A DNA stretch of 64,000 nt from Panopea generosa (Eukaryota; Mollusca; Bivalvia; Adapedonta; Hiatellidae). Of the stretch, positions 25,197 through 36,249 are shown in pieces; the stretch's first letter is position 1, and every line of letters begins with the position of its first letter. The translations under genes were made by a program, and so were the position numbers. Below the pieces are notes generated by a model that did no database searches, was not told where the DNA came from, and saw only the letters and a program-made list of their open reading frames with translations. The stretch is taken from NCBI GenBank assembly GCA_029582155.1, contig CM055909.1, forward strand, positions 17,656,301 through 17,720,300. Direction: 5' to 3'.

Positions 25197-25544
25197 TCGT
25201 TCTGAAAATGAAGTATCGTGATATGCAACGCAGATGAAAAACCTCCAATGCACCGCCTCATCAGGCAGTAGGGGAAAAACAGTTGCCATCTCCAGGCGCA
25301 TTGTAAACCCTTGCAAGTATTCCTTTTTATCTTACTTACACTGCAACACCCTAACCCTAGGATAATGTGCAGGCACAAAGTGCACATGTTTACAAATATT
25401 TTACAGACACTTTACTGGATTATCTCCTTCACCATCAGGTAGGAATGTAAAACTCTCTTGCGATTGAAGCTTATTCCACTTATCAACATCACGGGAATGA
25501 CTCTCCTTGGACACGGGACCAACTGCTTTAAATCCCCTTCAAAG

Positions 25545-25735
25545 GATTGCATGCTTTTAAAGTGACAGTAGTCACCCATCCGAGTACTAACACTGTACTT
25601 CGTTGCTTAACTTCCAACTTACAGTCAGTGCACTTCAACCATGTCGCTACAAAAGCTAGCTGAACAGCGAGGCTGTTCTAAGTCACCTTTATACATTCAC
25701 TACACTCCTCCAATCTCAAACATTTAGGGCTTAGC
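25545..25735 (-). repeat. 5S rRNA-derived sequence, copy 1
   Basis: On the minus strand the core reads GGAAGTTAAGCAACGAAGTA then GTTAGTACTCGGATGGGTGAC. This closely follows the eukaryotic 5S rRNA segment around its internal promoter and 3' domain (AAGTTAAGCAACG...GTTAGTACTTGGATGGGTGACC). Only about 60 bases are 5S-like and the flanks are not, so it is not a working 5S gene. It could be a 5S-derived SINE head or a pseudogene. The adjoining CAGTCAGTGCACTTCAACCA is shared with copy 2. Confidence 0.65.
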
Positions 25736-25844
25736 CCCCAACTGCATAACCTGTGGCTTCCCACAGTTACTGGTTATATCCAGTCACATCCCAAGGAAGG
25801 AGAGATTTGTTCAGATGCAGGTTCGAACGTAACTCCCCGTCGCC

Positions 25845-25995
25845 ATTTAAGTGACAGCGGTCACCCATTCGAGTACTAACCTTTTACTTCATTGCTCAAC
25901 TTCCAATACAGTCAGTGCACTTCAACCACGACGAAATATATAGCTAGCTTAACAGGCTGTAAGTGACCTATGTACATTCACTACACTTTCATTTA
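25845..25995 (-). repeat. 5S rRNA-derived sequence, copy 2
   Basis: A second, more diverged version about 300 bp from copy 1: TTGGAAGTTGAGCAATGAAG then GTTAGTACTCGAATGGGTGACC on the minus strand. Both copies share the same flanking strings (CAGTCAGTGCACTTCAACCA and TACATTCACTACAC), so a whole unit was duplicated, not just the 5S part. Confidence 0.6.
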
Positions 25996-26049
25996 CTTGC
26001 CCGAATAAGGCAGTGTGATGAAACCCAACCGGGGATAAAACTGGAGACC

Positions 26050-26310
26050 CCTGGATCCTGAAGCAATAATGTATCATAACAATGGCAAAACGATTTACCC
26101 CATACTAACAAATAAGAAAATACCCCTGCTAACGGTATTACTGAATACCGGAAACAGCTAGACTACCTTATCAATTTCAGCAGGGAAAATTATTTGAAAC
26201 AACACCGCAACTGTCATGTTATCAATACAATATTGGTTCTAATACTTTCCAAGTTATCACTGTATATGTAGACGACAAAATGCCTAGAGCAAAGCTGCGA
26301 GGGTAAACAA
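26050..26310 (+). pseudogene. Possible retropepsin remnant of an LTR retroelement
   Basis: One frame reads IPLLTVLLNTGNS, a stop, then TTLSISAGKI. This resembles the active-site loop of retroelement aspartic proteases (LL-D-T-G-A/S-S), with Asp replaced by Asn and stops inside. No reverse transcriptase or LTR was found nearby, and the match is short. Weak call. Confidence 0.2.
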
Positions 26311-26655
26311 ACATAGACTGACTAACTGAAGACATCATGTTTTGTCTGTTAATTACGTCACATAATACAGATATGTCAACACAACTGTTACGATGTCACG
26401 ATCTGTAACGAAAACTACTTGTCCACGAATCATTATTGTGTAAGAGGCAATACTTCCAAGACCGCGCATCTACAATAACTGATTAAATAGTACACCTATC
26501 GTAGCGGGTAAAATAACAAGTGTATCAGCCTTTATATAAGTATAATTGTACTAAGACCCTGGACAACAACATGTCGGCTGGCGTCCATCAGCAGGAGCCA
26601 TGTTGTTCGGATGGCAGATTCGAAACTGTTATTTATCAATTTCAATCAATAAACA

Positions 26656-26967
26656 CCACGGCGTGGTCTAGTGGTAGAGCGTCCGCCTCGCATGCGGAAG
26701 GTCGTGGGTTCAATCCCCGGCCGGGTCATACCAAAGACTTTAAAAATAATACTAGAAGCTTCCTCGCTTGACGCATAGCATTTAGAGGTAAGTTCTAGGT
26801 CTAGTCGGCCCGGTGTCAGTATAATGTGCCTGGGTGGGGTATCATACCATGTGTCTGCGGCATGATACTCCAGTGTGACAGCGATTAGAATACTGTCTCA
26901 AGTAGACACCGTCGCGATATGACTAAAAAAATTGTTGAAAGCGACGCTAAACACCATACAACAACAA
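26656..26967 (+). mobile_element. tRNA-Ala(CGC)-like SINE (family A)
   Basis: Well-preserved copy: GGTCTAGTGGTAGAGCGTCC, anticodon stem-loop TCCGC-CTCGCAT-GCGGA with CGC in the anticodon position, B box GTGGGTTCAATCCCC. The full body and a CCATACAACAAC tail follow. The acceptor stem does not pair, so the tRNA is not functional. Imperfect flanking repeat TTCAATCAATAA / TTCATTCAATAA (26,641 and 26,969). Confidence 0.88.
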
Positions 26968-27970
26968 ATTCATTCAATAAGTATACATGAATTGTATATA
27001 CATATATATTGTTAAATCATAAAACACATCGTGTATGTAACGTAATAATGCGTATTACCGTAACATTTCTTCATATACTTATCGAACTACTTTTTGAAGT
27101 ATTGAAAGAGTAAGTTATTTGGTTTAGCCAAACGTGCACTTTATTCGTCAAGGAACTAACTCCTCCAGTTCATTTTTTGGTGCATAAACCGGAAATACAA
27201 AAAATAAATAAGCATCATTTGTAATTTAACGGATGCGTTTACAATGGCGTTCCGGTGATAAATCCCCTATAAAGTTGGTGATAAAAGCATTTATATGTTA
27301 ACACGATGTTTAATGTAAAATAATTGATCTGACGCGTAAGTATGGCTAAATTTCGATTTCAATATTGCCATGAATATAAATATATTTCAAATGCTTTTTG
27401 ATGACACGTAAAAATAGTTATAATCTGAATGATAGGCAGCCTTCCGCCTTTATAATATCATGTATATATTATTTTATAAGATGAAATAACCATCTGACAT
27501 CGGCTAAAATTTGCTCGAGGACTTGCGGTTGTCCATTTGATATTGACGGTTGAAAATACCGATAAGCCTTTATGTTTGTTTGAATATTTATATAAACGAG
27601 GGCTAGTATAGATCAGCTAACCTATTCGTGTGTGTACATGTGCGTGCGTGCATGCGAATTTGTGTGAGACCGTTTAACAATACTAGACATACATTGTCTA
27701 TGGACGTGTAATCATAATCTAAACATTTACATGTAAGATTATACACGTATCAGGCGTATGTAACTTATGACAAATAAACTTGTACATACTATTAGACTAA
27801 GTATATATTGTCCAAATATACTTTAAATAGAAAAAAGAAAAACAAAATATTTCGGCCGCATATAAGATAAAATGTTTTGCACTGTTTGTTGAAGTCCTTA
27901 ATACACAAAGCAGCTGCAGCTGACTCGACATAGAGCATTTTGTTTGTTCCTTTTCCGTGAATATGGTGTA
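26968..27970. other. AT-rich spacer, no gene seen
   Basis: A short GTGTGTACATGTGCGTGCGTG stretch near 27,630 is the only structure noted. The frame at 27,792-28,085 (minus) overlaps the MITE and is not supported. Confidence 0.4.
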
Positions 27971-28147
27971 CAGTCAAACCTGTATATGTGGTCACCTCTA
28001 TTGAGCAGCCACTTGTCTTAAGCAGCCACATTAGCTTTTTCCCTATTCTAGGTTTTAATAGCAAATTTACATGTTTAAGCAACAACCTGTCTTAAAATGC
28101 CACTTTTGTCCCTTCCCTTGACTGGTTGCTTAAGACAGGTTTGACTG
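27971..28147. mobile_element. TA-flanked MITE with CAGTCAAACCTGT ends
   Basis: 177 bp, bounded by CAGTCAAACCTGTATATGTG on the left and its inverted partner CAGTCAAACCTGTCTTAAGC on the right, with TA on both outer sides (27,969-27,970 and 28,148-28,149). Internal AGCAGCCAC(T/A)T(T/G)-type strings repeat. No coding capacity. TA duplication and CAG ends fit a Tc1/mariner or pogo-type non-autonomous element. Confidence 0.85.
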
Positions 28148-28149
28148 TA

Positions 28150-29005
28150 TGTCTCTCTGAGATATGAGACATGAGCGTACGTTGAGATGAGATGCAACAT
28201 TTTCAAACACCAATTATACATATTTTCCTCTTCTTTTATGTTAAGCAAATTAAGTCGAAAAGACTTCGTATCACTCACACTGTAAGTAAATTGCTTTATA
28301 TTCGACTGATAAAACAGAGAATAATAAATAGACTTTTCCATGGATTTGTAAAGAAAAAGCAGCAGAATTGCACATGAAACTGCTCCTCAATTACCTAAAT
28401 AAAGAAGTCCGTGTTGGTTAGGATGAAATAATTTCAATATTCATTTGTATGCTGATTTCCAAATTTCATATGAATAAATACAGAATGTTTAATACGTGTT
28501 GGAGACATGGTTATTTACTGTATAGAACAAAAACACATTCCACAATGATCTTAGCCCTAATTAATACACAAGCCCCTTTCAAAAGCTCTGGTGAATTAGT
28601 GAAAATGGCAAGGACTACACCAACCTGTGGTACCACTTTTCAGTAAATCCGTTAGAGGGCTAATCAGCATCTATTAAAAATATTAAATATATTGAATGTT
28701 TTCACGGTGGTGATCCCACGTGACTTGATGGTATCGAGTGGTATTAAAAATATTAGACGTCAAAAAAACTAGTGGATGCGATCTTTTTAGTCATAATATG
28801 TCAAAAGAAATTGACCATACTATGTCAAACCCACTTTGTATACTGTTTAACAGGTGTATTTCCAGATTTTTGAAAGTGTGAAAATATAATGGCGTTGTTT
28901 GAAAGGGTTTCCCGAATGTTGCAACTATTATTTATTGATATATTAATTAATATATTTTTTTTGAAATTTATTTTTCCCGTAATTGCAACGTTTTTTAATT
29001 TTTTT
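28150..29005. other. Spacer, no gene seen
   Basis: A 65-codon plus-strand frame at 28,449-28,646 has no domain or splice support. No RNA gene or transposon recognised. Confidence 0.35.
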
Positions 29006-29250
29006 TAAAATTGGAATAACGATATTTTCAACACATCTCAGGTTACATACGACATATCCAGTTTTAATGTTGGAAGAAGACCTCAAAATGAATCTGAGTA
29101 AAAACCATTGTCTTACCGCAAGTAACTGGTAAACTTTCTCATTTAAAGTTTTTTTGAGAAAGTGGGACCCGAACCTACGACCTTCGCGATGAGAGGTTAT
29201 TGATCTTGAGCCGGTGCCTTAGACAATTCGGCCACTCGGCCACTGAAGAC
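29006..29250 (-). mobile_element. tRNA-Leu-like SINE (family C)
   Basis: Minus-strand head GGCCGAATTGTCTAAGGCACC with B box CGTAGGTTCGGGTCCCAC, body CCAGTTACTTGCGGTAAGAC, and tail GGATATGTCGTATGTAACCT then TGTTGAAAATATCG. Diverged but complete. Confidence 0.75.
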
Positions 29251-29544
29251 ACTTAAACATTTGATAAAACCATCACTCGGACCCACAAAATGTGTCCAAG
29301 AAGTGAAACTAGAGCCTCTGTTTTATTTTGGTCTTGATTTTTTGTTCTGTTTTCAGGCCCAAGTCTCAACCAATACTCCTAAACGGTTGCACATTGCCAG
29401 ATAGACAAGTAGAGTGCTCGTCCGGTGGTTCAGCATTGAGCCCAGGATCGGATTATCGATCCTCCCCGTATGACCTATTAGTGTGTGGGGTCATTGAGCA
29501 ATACACATTTACTCTGTCAAATTTTAACCGATCTTTCTTCATAA

Positions 29545-29650
29545 AATTATACTGATGAAATCTTCCTATAGGTTAGAAGTTATACTGATGAAATCTTCCT
29601 ATAGGTTAGAAGTTATACTGATGAAATCTTCTTATAGGTTAGAAGTTATA
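29545..29650. repeat. 33-bp tandem repeat, three copies
   Basis: AGTTATACTGATGAAATCTT then C(C/T)TATAGGTTAG occurs three times with one substitution. About 150 bp later, ATGGAATTT(G/A)GAATTTAC sequences at about 29,650 and 29,812 form a separate diverged duplication. Confidence 0.9.
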
Positions 29651-29898
29651 TGGAATTTGGAATTTACATTTAACTTCTGACAGGCTTAGATGTTGATCTA
29701 CTCTCTCGGTCTTGTAGCGATTTCATTGGTTGATGATGTAGGTCAGCATCTACTGACGATCAAGCCATTGTATGTAAAACTGAATGACCTATTTTGAAAA
29801 AAAGTTAATATATGGAATTTAGAATTTACGTTTAACTTCTTCTAACAGGCATAGACGTTGATCTACTTTTTATTCATATTTCTTTTCTATTTCATGTA

Positions 29899-30262
29899 AT
29901 ATACGTACAAAATATGATGCAAATAAATATGTGTAACACATTTTATCATATATGATGATGGAATGTACAAAATATGATGCAAATACATATGTGTAACACA
30001 TTTTATCATATATGATGATGGAATGTACAAAATATGATGCAAATACATATGTGTAACACATTTTATCATATATGATGATGGAATGTACAAAATGTGATGC
30101 AAATACATATGTGTAACACATTTTATCATATATGATGATGGAATGTACAAAATATGATGCAAAAAACATATGTGTAACACATTTTATCATATATGATGAT
30201 GGAATGTACAAAATATGATGTAAATAAATATGTGTAACACATTTTATCATATATGATGACGG
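29899..30262. repeat. 60-bp minisatellite, six copies
   Basis: Unit GTACAAAATATGATGCAAAT then A(C/A)ATATGTGTAACACATTTT then ATCATATATGATGATGGAAT, exactly 60 bp and over 95% alike. Because 60 is divisible by three, the minus strand stays open for 184 codons with a 20-residue repeat; I see no promoter, splice signal or domain, so I regard the frame as a by-product. Each unit holds the palindrome ATCATATATGAT. Confidence 0.95.
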
Positions 30263-30792
30263 AATGTATATATAATAATAATGGCTCCTAACTTTATTCC
30301 CCTTTACAAAATATAAATGACAAATATAAAGTACATATACTAATATCATATTTGCATGATGTAGACATATCTCTAGAATGGGTATCGTGGTAGGGAATGG
30401 CAAAAGATGCCATTGACAAAACAATGGCAGTAAATGTAATGGGTGTCATTAACATTACTTAAATAGTTGGAAAGAACATAATTGCAGAAGGAAATGGTGG
30501 GTCAAGTGTCAATGTTTCAAGCATTTCTGGAATAAAAGCAATGCGTGATTGTCTAGATTATACCGTATCGAAAGCCGTCCTAGATATGGTGACGAAGCAG
30601 TTCGCCCTGAGCTTGGGCCACACCAGATACGCGCCAACTCCGTGAATCCAACTTTGTTTCTGACGGATATTACTCGCAATCGAGGTTGGGCCGGCAAGAA
30701 ACTGAAATCACAAACGGCGTTTGGAAGGTTTGCAGAATCGGAAGAGGTAGTTATACCCATATTATACTTACTACGTGATTGTTCATTCATGG

Positions 30793-31715
30793 CAAGGGCG
30801 GATTCACCCTGCGCCCCCACCCCCCTACAATTTGGCAAGCATGGGTTTTTCTTCTACACATTTACCCTGAACTCAAGTAACCATCTCAATGATTAAGCAC
30901 GTATTTGATGTACATTAAATATGTACAAACTTACTACTTGAGTATAGTCTACTGTCGCCCAGTGTTTGGTCGTTTTTTTTAGTTTTTTTTCCTTGTCGTT
31001 AAATCTTTATCGTTTCGGATAATTTTACGCGAAAAAGTTTGTTTTTGCGGCACTATCAACGCGGGAAAAAACTAAAAAAAAAATGAATAGCTTTTTAACA
31101 TGTAGATCATCATTTGCAGAAAGTCAAACGCAGAAGAAAATGTATGTATATTTGCATGTGTAAATGATTTTAAATGCTAAAACAGGTATACAATTAAAAT
31201 TAAATCTACACTACGTAGACAAAAATTTCAAAAGCACCGAGACAGAGACAACCAAACTGATGGACAAACTGAGGCAAACAAATAATCAATACAATACTGA
31301 AATCTATGTTTCATCTATTTTCATTCAATGTTATATTAAAAAAAAAAAGATTTAGCCAGAAAAACAATATGCCATCGGCCTGTTCCTGACAAGATAGTGA
31401 TGTGCTATAATTGTGACTAAGACTTACTGTAAGTGGTGCTGTAGCGTAATAGGCAAGGCGTGCGCTTGTCAATCTAGAGTTCTAACGTTCAACCCTGCCT
31501 TGCGACATTTTTTTATTTTGTAAATAAAAATGTTTATAAAAAAAATCAAGGTATACGTGTTATTATGATTATTTTTATTAAAAAAAATTAAGTTATAAAT
31601 ATGTATATGTATATACATTCACATAAGTACATTTGCCGCCACCCCACCCCTAACATCAATTCCTGGACCCGCACCTGCGCGCCCCAACTAAACTGAAATC
31701 CTGGATCCGCCCCTG
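30793..31715 (+). mobile_element. hAT-like non-autonomous DNA transposon (element B) inside the SDR pseudogene
   Basis: 923 bp, starting CAAGGGCGGATTCACCCTGC and ending, on the opposite strand, CAGGGGCGGATCCAGGATTT. Flanked by the 5-bp repeat CATGG at 30,788-30,792 and 31,716-31,720; removing the element and one CATGG restores the dehydrogenase frame F-M-V-T-G. It is co-linear with element A at 5,356-7,780 but lacks the nested Tc1 and carries an extra tRNA-like insertion at about 31,408-31,546. No transposase. Class inferred from target duplication and ends. Confidence 0.9.
31408..31546 (+). mobile_element. tRNA-derived insertion nested in element B
   Basis: This block is absent from element A, where GATGTGCTAT runs almost directly into CAAGGTATACGTGTT. 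It holds a tRNA-like GGTGCTGTAGCGTAATAGGC and CTAACGTTCAACCCTGCC followed by an AT tail, which fits a short SINE. It has no match to families A-E. Confidence 0.55.
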
Positions 31716-31776
31716 CATGGTGACGGGAACAATAAATCATATCGATGGTGGACTACTCTCTAATATCTCTGTCTAA

Positions 31777-32479
31777 CTGCTCACAAATATCCTTTCAAGT
31801 TGGAGAAAGGTCTTGTTTAAAATAATAATGAATGTATGAACTGGTTTCCGTTGAACCACAGATAAAGGCCGTATGACGTCAATACGTAGGCAGATTTCAA
31901 GCTCACTGATCATGCGCAAAAAAACACTTATATAGGATAATACGGATTTAAAGAACATCGACAAATGTATACGCAGGATAAACATAGAAACCCTATGAAC
32001 CAACATATCAGCACACTTTAGCAGATTATATCGAACAATCAGCGTTAATCAACGCTAACGACATGCATGAGTGATGGTGATCCTATCTGTATATAAACCC
32101 GCATGGCGTCATGGACTGGAACCAACAAGAGTTTCATCAATGAAGAAAGAGAGATGATTAATTTATTTTGGTAGTATATTTCCTACAGTTGTGTGGAGCT
32201 ATGCAAGGATCCTGTTTCTAGCGGATTGAACAGCCAATATAATATAAAATATTATAACTGCTTAAAGTGCAATTTGGAGAGTTTTTTAAAAAAAACATTA
32301 GGCAAAAACATGTACCAATGTTTAAAGTTTAAACAGGACTGAGTATTGTAATACAAGATACCAAAGGGCCTGAATTGCTCTACTGGCAACATATGCTACA
32401 TGTAAACTATATAAGTCTAGGCCTTAAACTTTCAGGAAAGAATGTTTTTTAAAATTTTACTTAAAAAGTCATACTTTCG
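31777..32479. other. Spacer with a TATA-like motif
   Basis: CTGTATATAAACCCGC at about 32,087-32,102 resembles a TATA box, with a short segment after it before a stop-rich region. No coding exon follows that I can support. Confidence 0.25.
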
Positions 32480-34345
32480 TACTGTTTGAGGGTGTGTGGT
32501 GACGTGCCGCACGTTCACACTACTTGTTATATTACACTATGTGTGGGGGCGTGTCTTACTTTCGTGCTGTTTGTTTTATTACACTATGTGTTGTGGCGTG
32601 TCTTATATTCGTACTACATGTTATATTACACGGCCTGTGGTGACGTGTCTTACTTTCGTACTACATGTTCTATTTCACGGCGTGTGGTGCCGTGCCTTAC
32701 TTTCGTACTACATGTTCTATTTCACGGCGTGTGGTGCCGTGCCTGACTTTCGTTCTACATGTTATATTACACGGCGTGCGGTGACGTGCCTTACTTTCGT
32801 ACTACATGTTATATTACACGGCGTGTGGTGCCGTGCCTTACTTTTTAGTACTACATGTTCTATTTCACGGCGTGTGGTGCCGTGCCTTACTTTCGTTCTA
32901 CATGTTATATTACACGGCGTGTGGTGCCGTGCCTTACTGTCGTACTAAATGTTCTATTTCACGGCGTGTGGTGCCGTGCCTGACTTTCGTTCTAGATGTT
33001 CTATTACACGACGTGTGGTGACGTGCCTTACTTTCGTACTGTTTGTTTTATTACACTATGTGTGGTGACGAGTCTTACTTTCGTACTACATGTTATATTA
33101 CATGGCGTGTGGTGCCGTGCCTTACTTTCGTACTGTTTGTTATATTACACGGCGTGTGGTGACGTGTCTTACTTTCGTACTACATGTTATATTACACGGC
33201 GTGTGGTGCCGTGCCTTACTTTCGTACTACATGTTATATTACACGGCGTGTGGCGACGTGTCTAACTTTCGTACTACATGTTATATTACACGGCGTGTGG
33301 CGACGTGTCTAACTTTCGAACTACATGTTCTATATCACGGCGTGTGGTGCCGTGCCTTATTTTCGTACTACATGTTATATTACACGGCGTGTGGCGACGT
33401 GTCTAACTTCGTACAACATGTTATATTACACAGCGTGTGGCGACGTGTCTAACTTTCGTACTACATGTTCAATATCACGGCGTGTGGTGCCGTGCCTTAC
33501 TTTCGTTCTAGATATTCTATTACACGGCGTGTGGTGACGTGTCTTACTTTCGTACTACATGTTCTATTACACGGCGTGTGGTGACGTGCCTTACTTTCGT
33601 ACTGTTTGTTTTATTACACTATGTGTGGTGACGTTCTTATTTTTGTACAACATGTTCTATTACACGGCGTGGTGTGACGTGTCTTACTTTCGTATTGTTT
33701 GTTTTATTACACTATGTGTGGTGACGTTCTTATTTTTGTACAACATGTTCTATTACACGGCGTGGTGTGACGTGTCTTACTTTCGTATTGTTTGTTTTAT
33801 TACACTATGTGTGGTGACGAGTCTTACTTTCGTACTACATGTTCTATTTCACGGCCTGTGGTGACGTTTCTTACTTTCTTACTACATGTTATATTACACG
33901 GCGTGGTGTGACGTGCCTTACTTTCGTTCTACATGTTATATTACACGGCGTGTGGTGACGAGTCTTACTTTCGTACTACATGTTATATTACACGGCGTGT
34001 GGTGACGTGTCTTACTTTCGTACTACATGTTATATTACACGGCGTGTTGTGACGTGACTTACTTTCGTATTACATGTTATATTACACGGCGTGTGGTGAC
34101 GTGTCTTACTTTCGTACTACATGTTATATTACACTGCGTGTGGTGACGAGCCTCACTTTCGTACTACCTGTTATATTACACAGCGTGTGGTGACGTGACT
34201 TACTTTCGTACTACATGTTATATTACACGGCGTGTGGTGACGTGCCTTACTTTCGTATTACATGTTCTATTATAGGGTTAGTGATGACGTGTCTAACATT
34301 CGTACTGCTTGTGACACTGTGTGTGGTGATGTGTCTTATGTTCGT
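32480..34345. repeat. 47-bp minisatellite, about 39 copies
   Basis: Unit CTTACTTTCGTACTACATGT then TATATTACACGGCGTGTGGT then GACGTGT. Variants (GACG/GCCG, TATATTAC/TCTATTTC, GTTTGTTTTATTACACTATG) recur in blocks, which points to local block duplications; for example, the pattern at 33,601-33,700 repeats at 33,691-33,790. Both edges decay, and the right edge fades out to about 34,600. Since 47 is not a multiple of three, the open frames rotate through the unit and are not genes. Confidence 0.96.
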
Positions 34346-34698
34346 ACTTCTTGCTTGAAAAACAAACGAAAGCGTACTGCCTGTTATATTACACAGTGAT
34401 TGGTTTTGTACTATGTGAAGTGACATGTTTTACGATCGTACTGCTTCTTTGTTACAGGCTGTATGGTTTAGTGTTTCGCATTCATATCGTTGTTCTGTTG
34501 CACTTGCACTGCGTTTACGTGTCTTATTTTCACGATGTCTTATAGTCGTACCACAAGTTGTATTACACGATTTGTGATGACGTTTCTCGCTTTCGTATGT
34601 TTTTTATATTGAACGCTGCTATGTTGTCTGTATAGTTACGTTTGCTTTCTAAAGGGGAGCAAAATGTTTTAAAGTGAGCCAAAAATTGTAACGTTTTT
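34346..34698. other. Decayed edge of the 47-bp array
   Basis: Recognisable but heavily mutated units (GTACTGCCTGTTATATTACAC, GTATTACACGATTTGTGATG) continue to about 34,600. No gene. Confidence 0.6.
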
Positions 34699-34708
34699 TT
34701 AATCAGAC

Positions 34709-34796
34709 ATGTTTGTTATTGTTGCAATTGCTGTTGTTGCTGTTGTTGATGTTGTTGCTGATGATGTTGGTGATAGTGGTGGTGGTGGTAATGATT
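34709..34796. repeat. GTT/GAT trinucleotide-rich microsatellite
   Basis: Imperfect TTG, GTT, GAT and GGT triplets. Frames on both strands read as low-complexity Val/Asp or Thr/Ser stretches and are rejected as genes. Confidence 0.85.
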
Positions 34797-35255
34797 CGAT
34801 ATCATTTAAAGAGTTTATAAAGGCTATTTTTACAAGTAAAAAATGTATTGTGATGAGTACAATATCGACCACATGGAATATCCAAATCACACGTGTAAAT
34901 ACTTATAACTAGTAATATGTGCCCTACGGTATACACGTATAAACAATGCCACCTATATAGTGTATACCCTTACAGCTGAAACAGATAAACCCTGTATATC
35001 TAGCTTCGGGTCATCTATAATTTTGTCTTAGCACGTTCGGAAAACCTCGATCGTTATCTTAATGACTTAACTCTGCTTCAGTTCAAATACTGACATGGTG
35101 TCTCGTAATGTCCGTACATACTCTTCTTTGTACTTGTGGTGTATCTTCACATAATAAAGTAGTTGTATAAGTTGTGTTTGTGACCATTGCATTTGTATTT
35201 TACAATGTTGTGATCATCACGACTGTTCTTGATTATAAGTTATAAATATATTTGT

Positions 35256-35527
35256 GTTGTTGTATGGTGTTAAGTCTCGCTTTCAACAATGTTTCAGTTA
35301 TGTCGCGACGATGTCTACTTGTGACAGTATTCTGAGCGCTGTCACTCTAGAGTATTTTGCCGTAGACACATGGTATAATACTCCACCAAGTCACATTATA
35401 CTGACACCAGGCTGAGCGTGGAAGCTTCTAGTACCCTTTATTAAGTATTTGGTATTACCCGGCTGGGCCTCGAACACTCGACCTTCCGCATGTGAGGTGG
35501 ACGCTCTATCCGATGGCCACCGCTGCA
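35256..35527 (-). mobile_element. tRNA-Ala-like SINE (family A)
   Basis: Minus-strand copy: the head includes CGGTGGCCATCGGATAGAGC and CTCACATGCGG, then a body with CTGGTGTCAGTATAATGTGAC and GTCGCGACATAACTGAA, and a GTGTTAAGTCTCG-type 3' end on the plus strand. Diverged, but all parts are present. Confidence 0.85.
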
Positions 35528-35821
35528 GCATGTTATGAATAGACTAATAGCGACTCTAATAAATGATTTTTACAGAAGTATTTACTTTTTTATGTAGCTT
35601 TCCGCAAAAAGTCAACAAGGGTCAGCAACATTCCTATTTATGTTGACTTTTTATGCGTTGAAATGGCTGTTACATAACCAGTTTTATACAAATAAAATAT
35701 AAAATGGCATTTCGCTGCCAAAGAATATTTACAAGAAGACATATGCTCTAAATACTTGATATGGAATTTATTTGATAATTATATTTTACTGCTATCCTTT
35801 TTATGTTAATATTAAAACTAT

Positions 35822-36012
35822 AATGGAGTGCGTGGTCCAGCGATAGGATCCGTGGGTCATGGCTTCGATCTTCCACTATGGCTATGTGTGGCGTCCTTGT
35901 GAAAGACACATTTTCCGCATATGCGTAGTAATGGTACACAGGAAGACTTCGAGCGTGATTTGTATCAGCTGTATTGATATGTTTCACAATTGAAGTGAAC
36001 AAATTTTTAAGT
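35822..36012 (+). mobile_element. tRNA-headed SINE (family B)
   Basis: Head GAGTGCGTGGTCCAGCGATAG, a decayed B box, GGCTATGTGTGGCGTCCTTG, and tail CAGGAAGACTTCGAGCGTGA then GTTTCACAATTGAAGTGAAC. Absent from the paralogous segment at 41,700, so it arrived after the duplication or was lost from the partner. Confidence 0.75.
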
Positions 36013-36249
36013 GTTAATATCTGTTGTTTCTCTGCTATGTGCTGCTTGTTTGTCACACACGTGTCTTGAGTATGCTTATAGTCTGTTTATGCTTGAGATT
36101 GATTGGGTGCATTTACTATGTCATTGAATCGCACGTGTATTCTCCACAAGATTGATTCACTACATTCTAGGCCATGTACACAGGCTGACTTCGTATACAG
36201 GTTAGTTTTAACAAACACGTTACCATGCCAACCAACTTTACACGATCTG

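Larger units (their letters stand above)
30367..31776 (+). pseudogene. L-xylulose reductase/carbonyl reductase-like SDR pseudogene, split by a transposon
   Basis: Short-chain dehydrogenases of this type (DCXR-like) reduce carbonyl compounds with NADPH. Visible parts match the family in order: I-S-L-E at 30,367; KDAIDKTMAVNVMGVINI; an in-frame TAA; NGGSSVNVSSIS with the catalytic Ser region; DYTVSKAVLDM containing the Y-x-x-x-K catalytic pair; QFALSLG; a one-base deletion near 30,621; IRANSVNPT; GRFAESEEVV; and LYLLRDCSFM. The frame then resumes after element B with VTGTINHIDGGLLSNISV and TAA at 31,774-31,776. The N-terminal cofactor-binding third is missing. The lack of introns suggests a 5'-truncated retrocopy, though no poly(A) tract is seen. 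Early stops (one at about 30,395) and the frameshift show it was dead or dying apart from the insertion. Confidence 0.88.

Noticed and set aside
25346-25366. CCCTAACCCTA, telomere-like
   Set aside because: Only two units; chance is sufficient and there is no array.
26656-26730. Possible functional tRNA-Ala(CGC) gene
   Set aside because: The anticodon stem and B box are good, but the acceptor stem does not pair and the sequence continues into a SINE body shared by four other copies.
29870-30424. A 184-codon minus-strand frame with a 20-residue repeat
   Set aside because: The 60-bp minisatellite is divisible by three, so an open frame is expected. There is no promoter, splice site, signal peptide or domain.
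32486-33864. Several 70-150-codon frames with repeated Cys-Tyr-Ile-Thr-Arg motifs
   Set aside because: They rotate through all three frames of the 47-bp unit and depend only on the absence of stops in the unit.
34699-34912. Frames on both strands around 34,700-34,900
   Set aside because: Low-complexity triplet repeats read as Val/Ala/Asp or Ser/Thr/Ala; no gene evidence.
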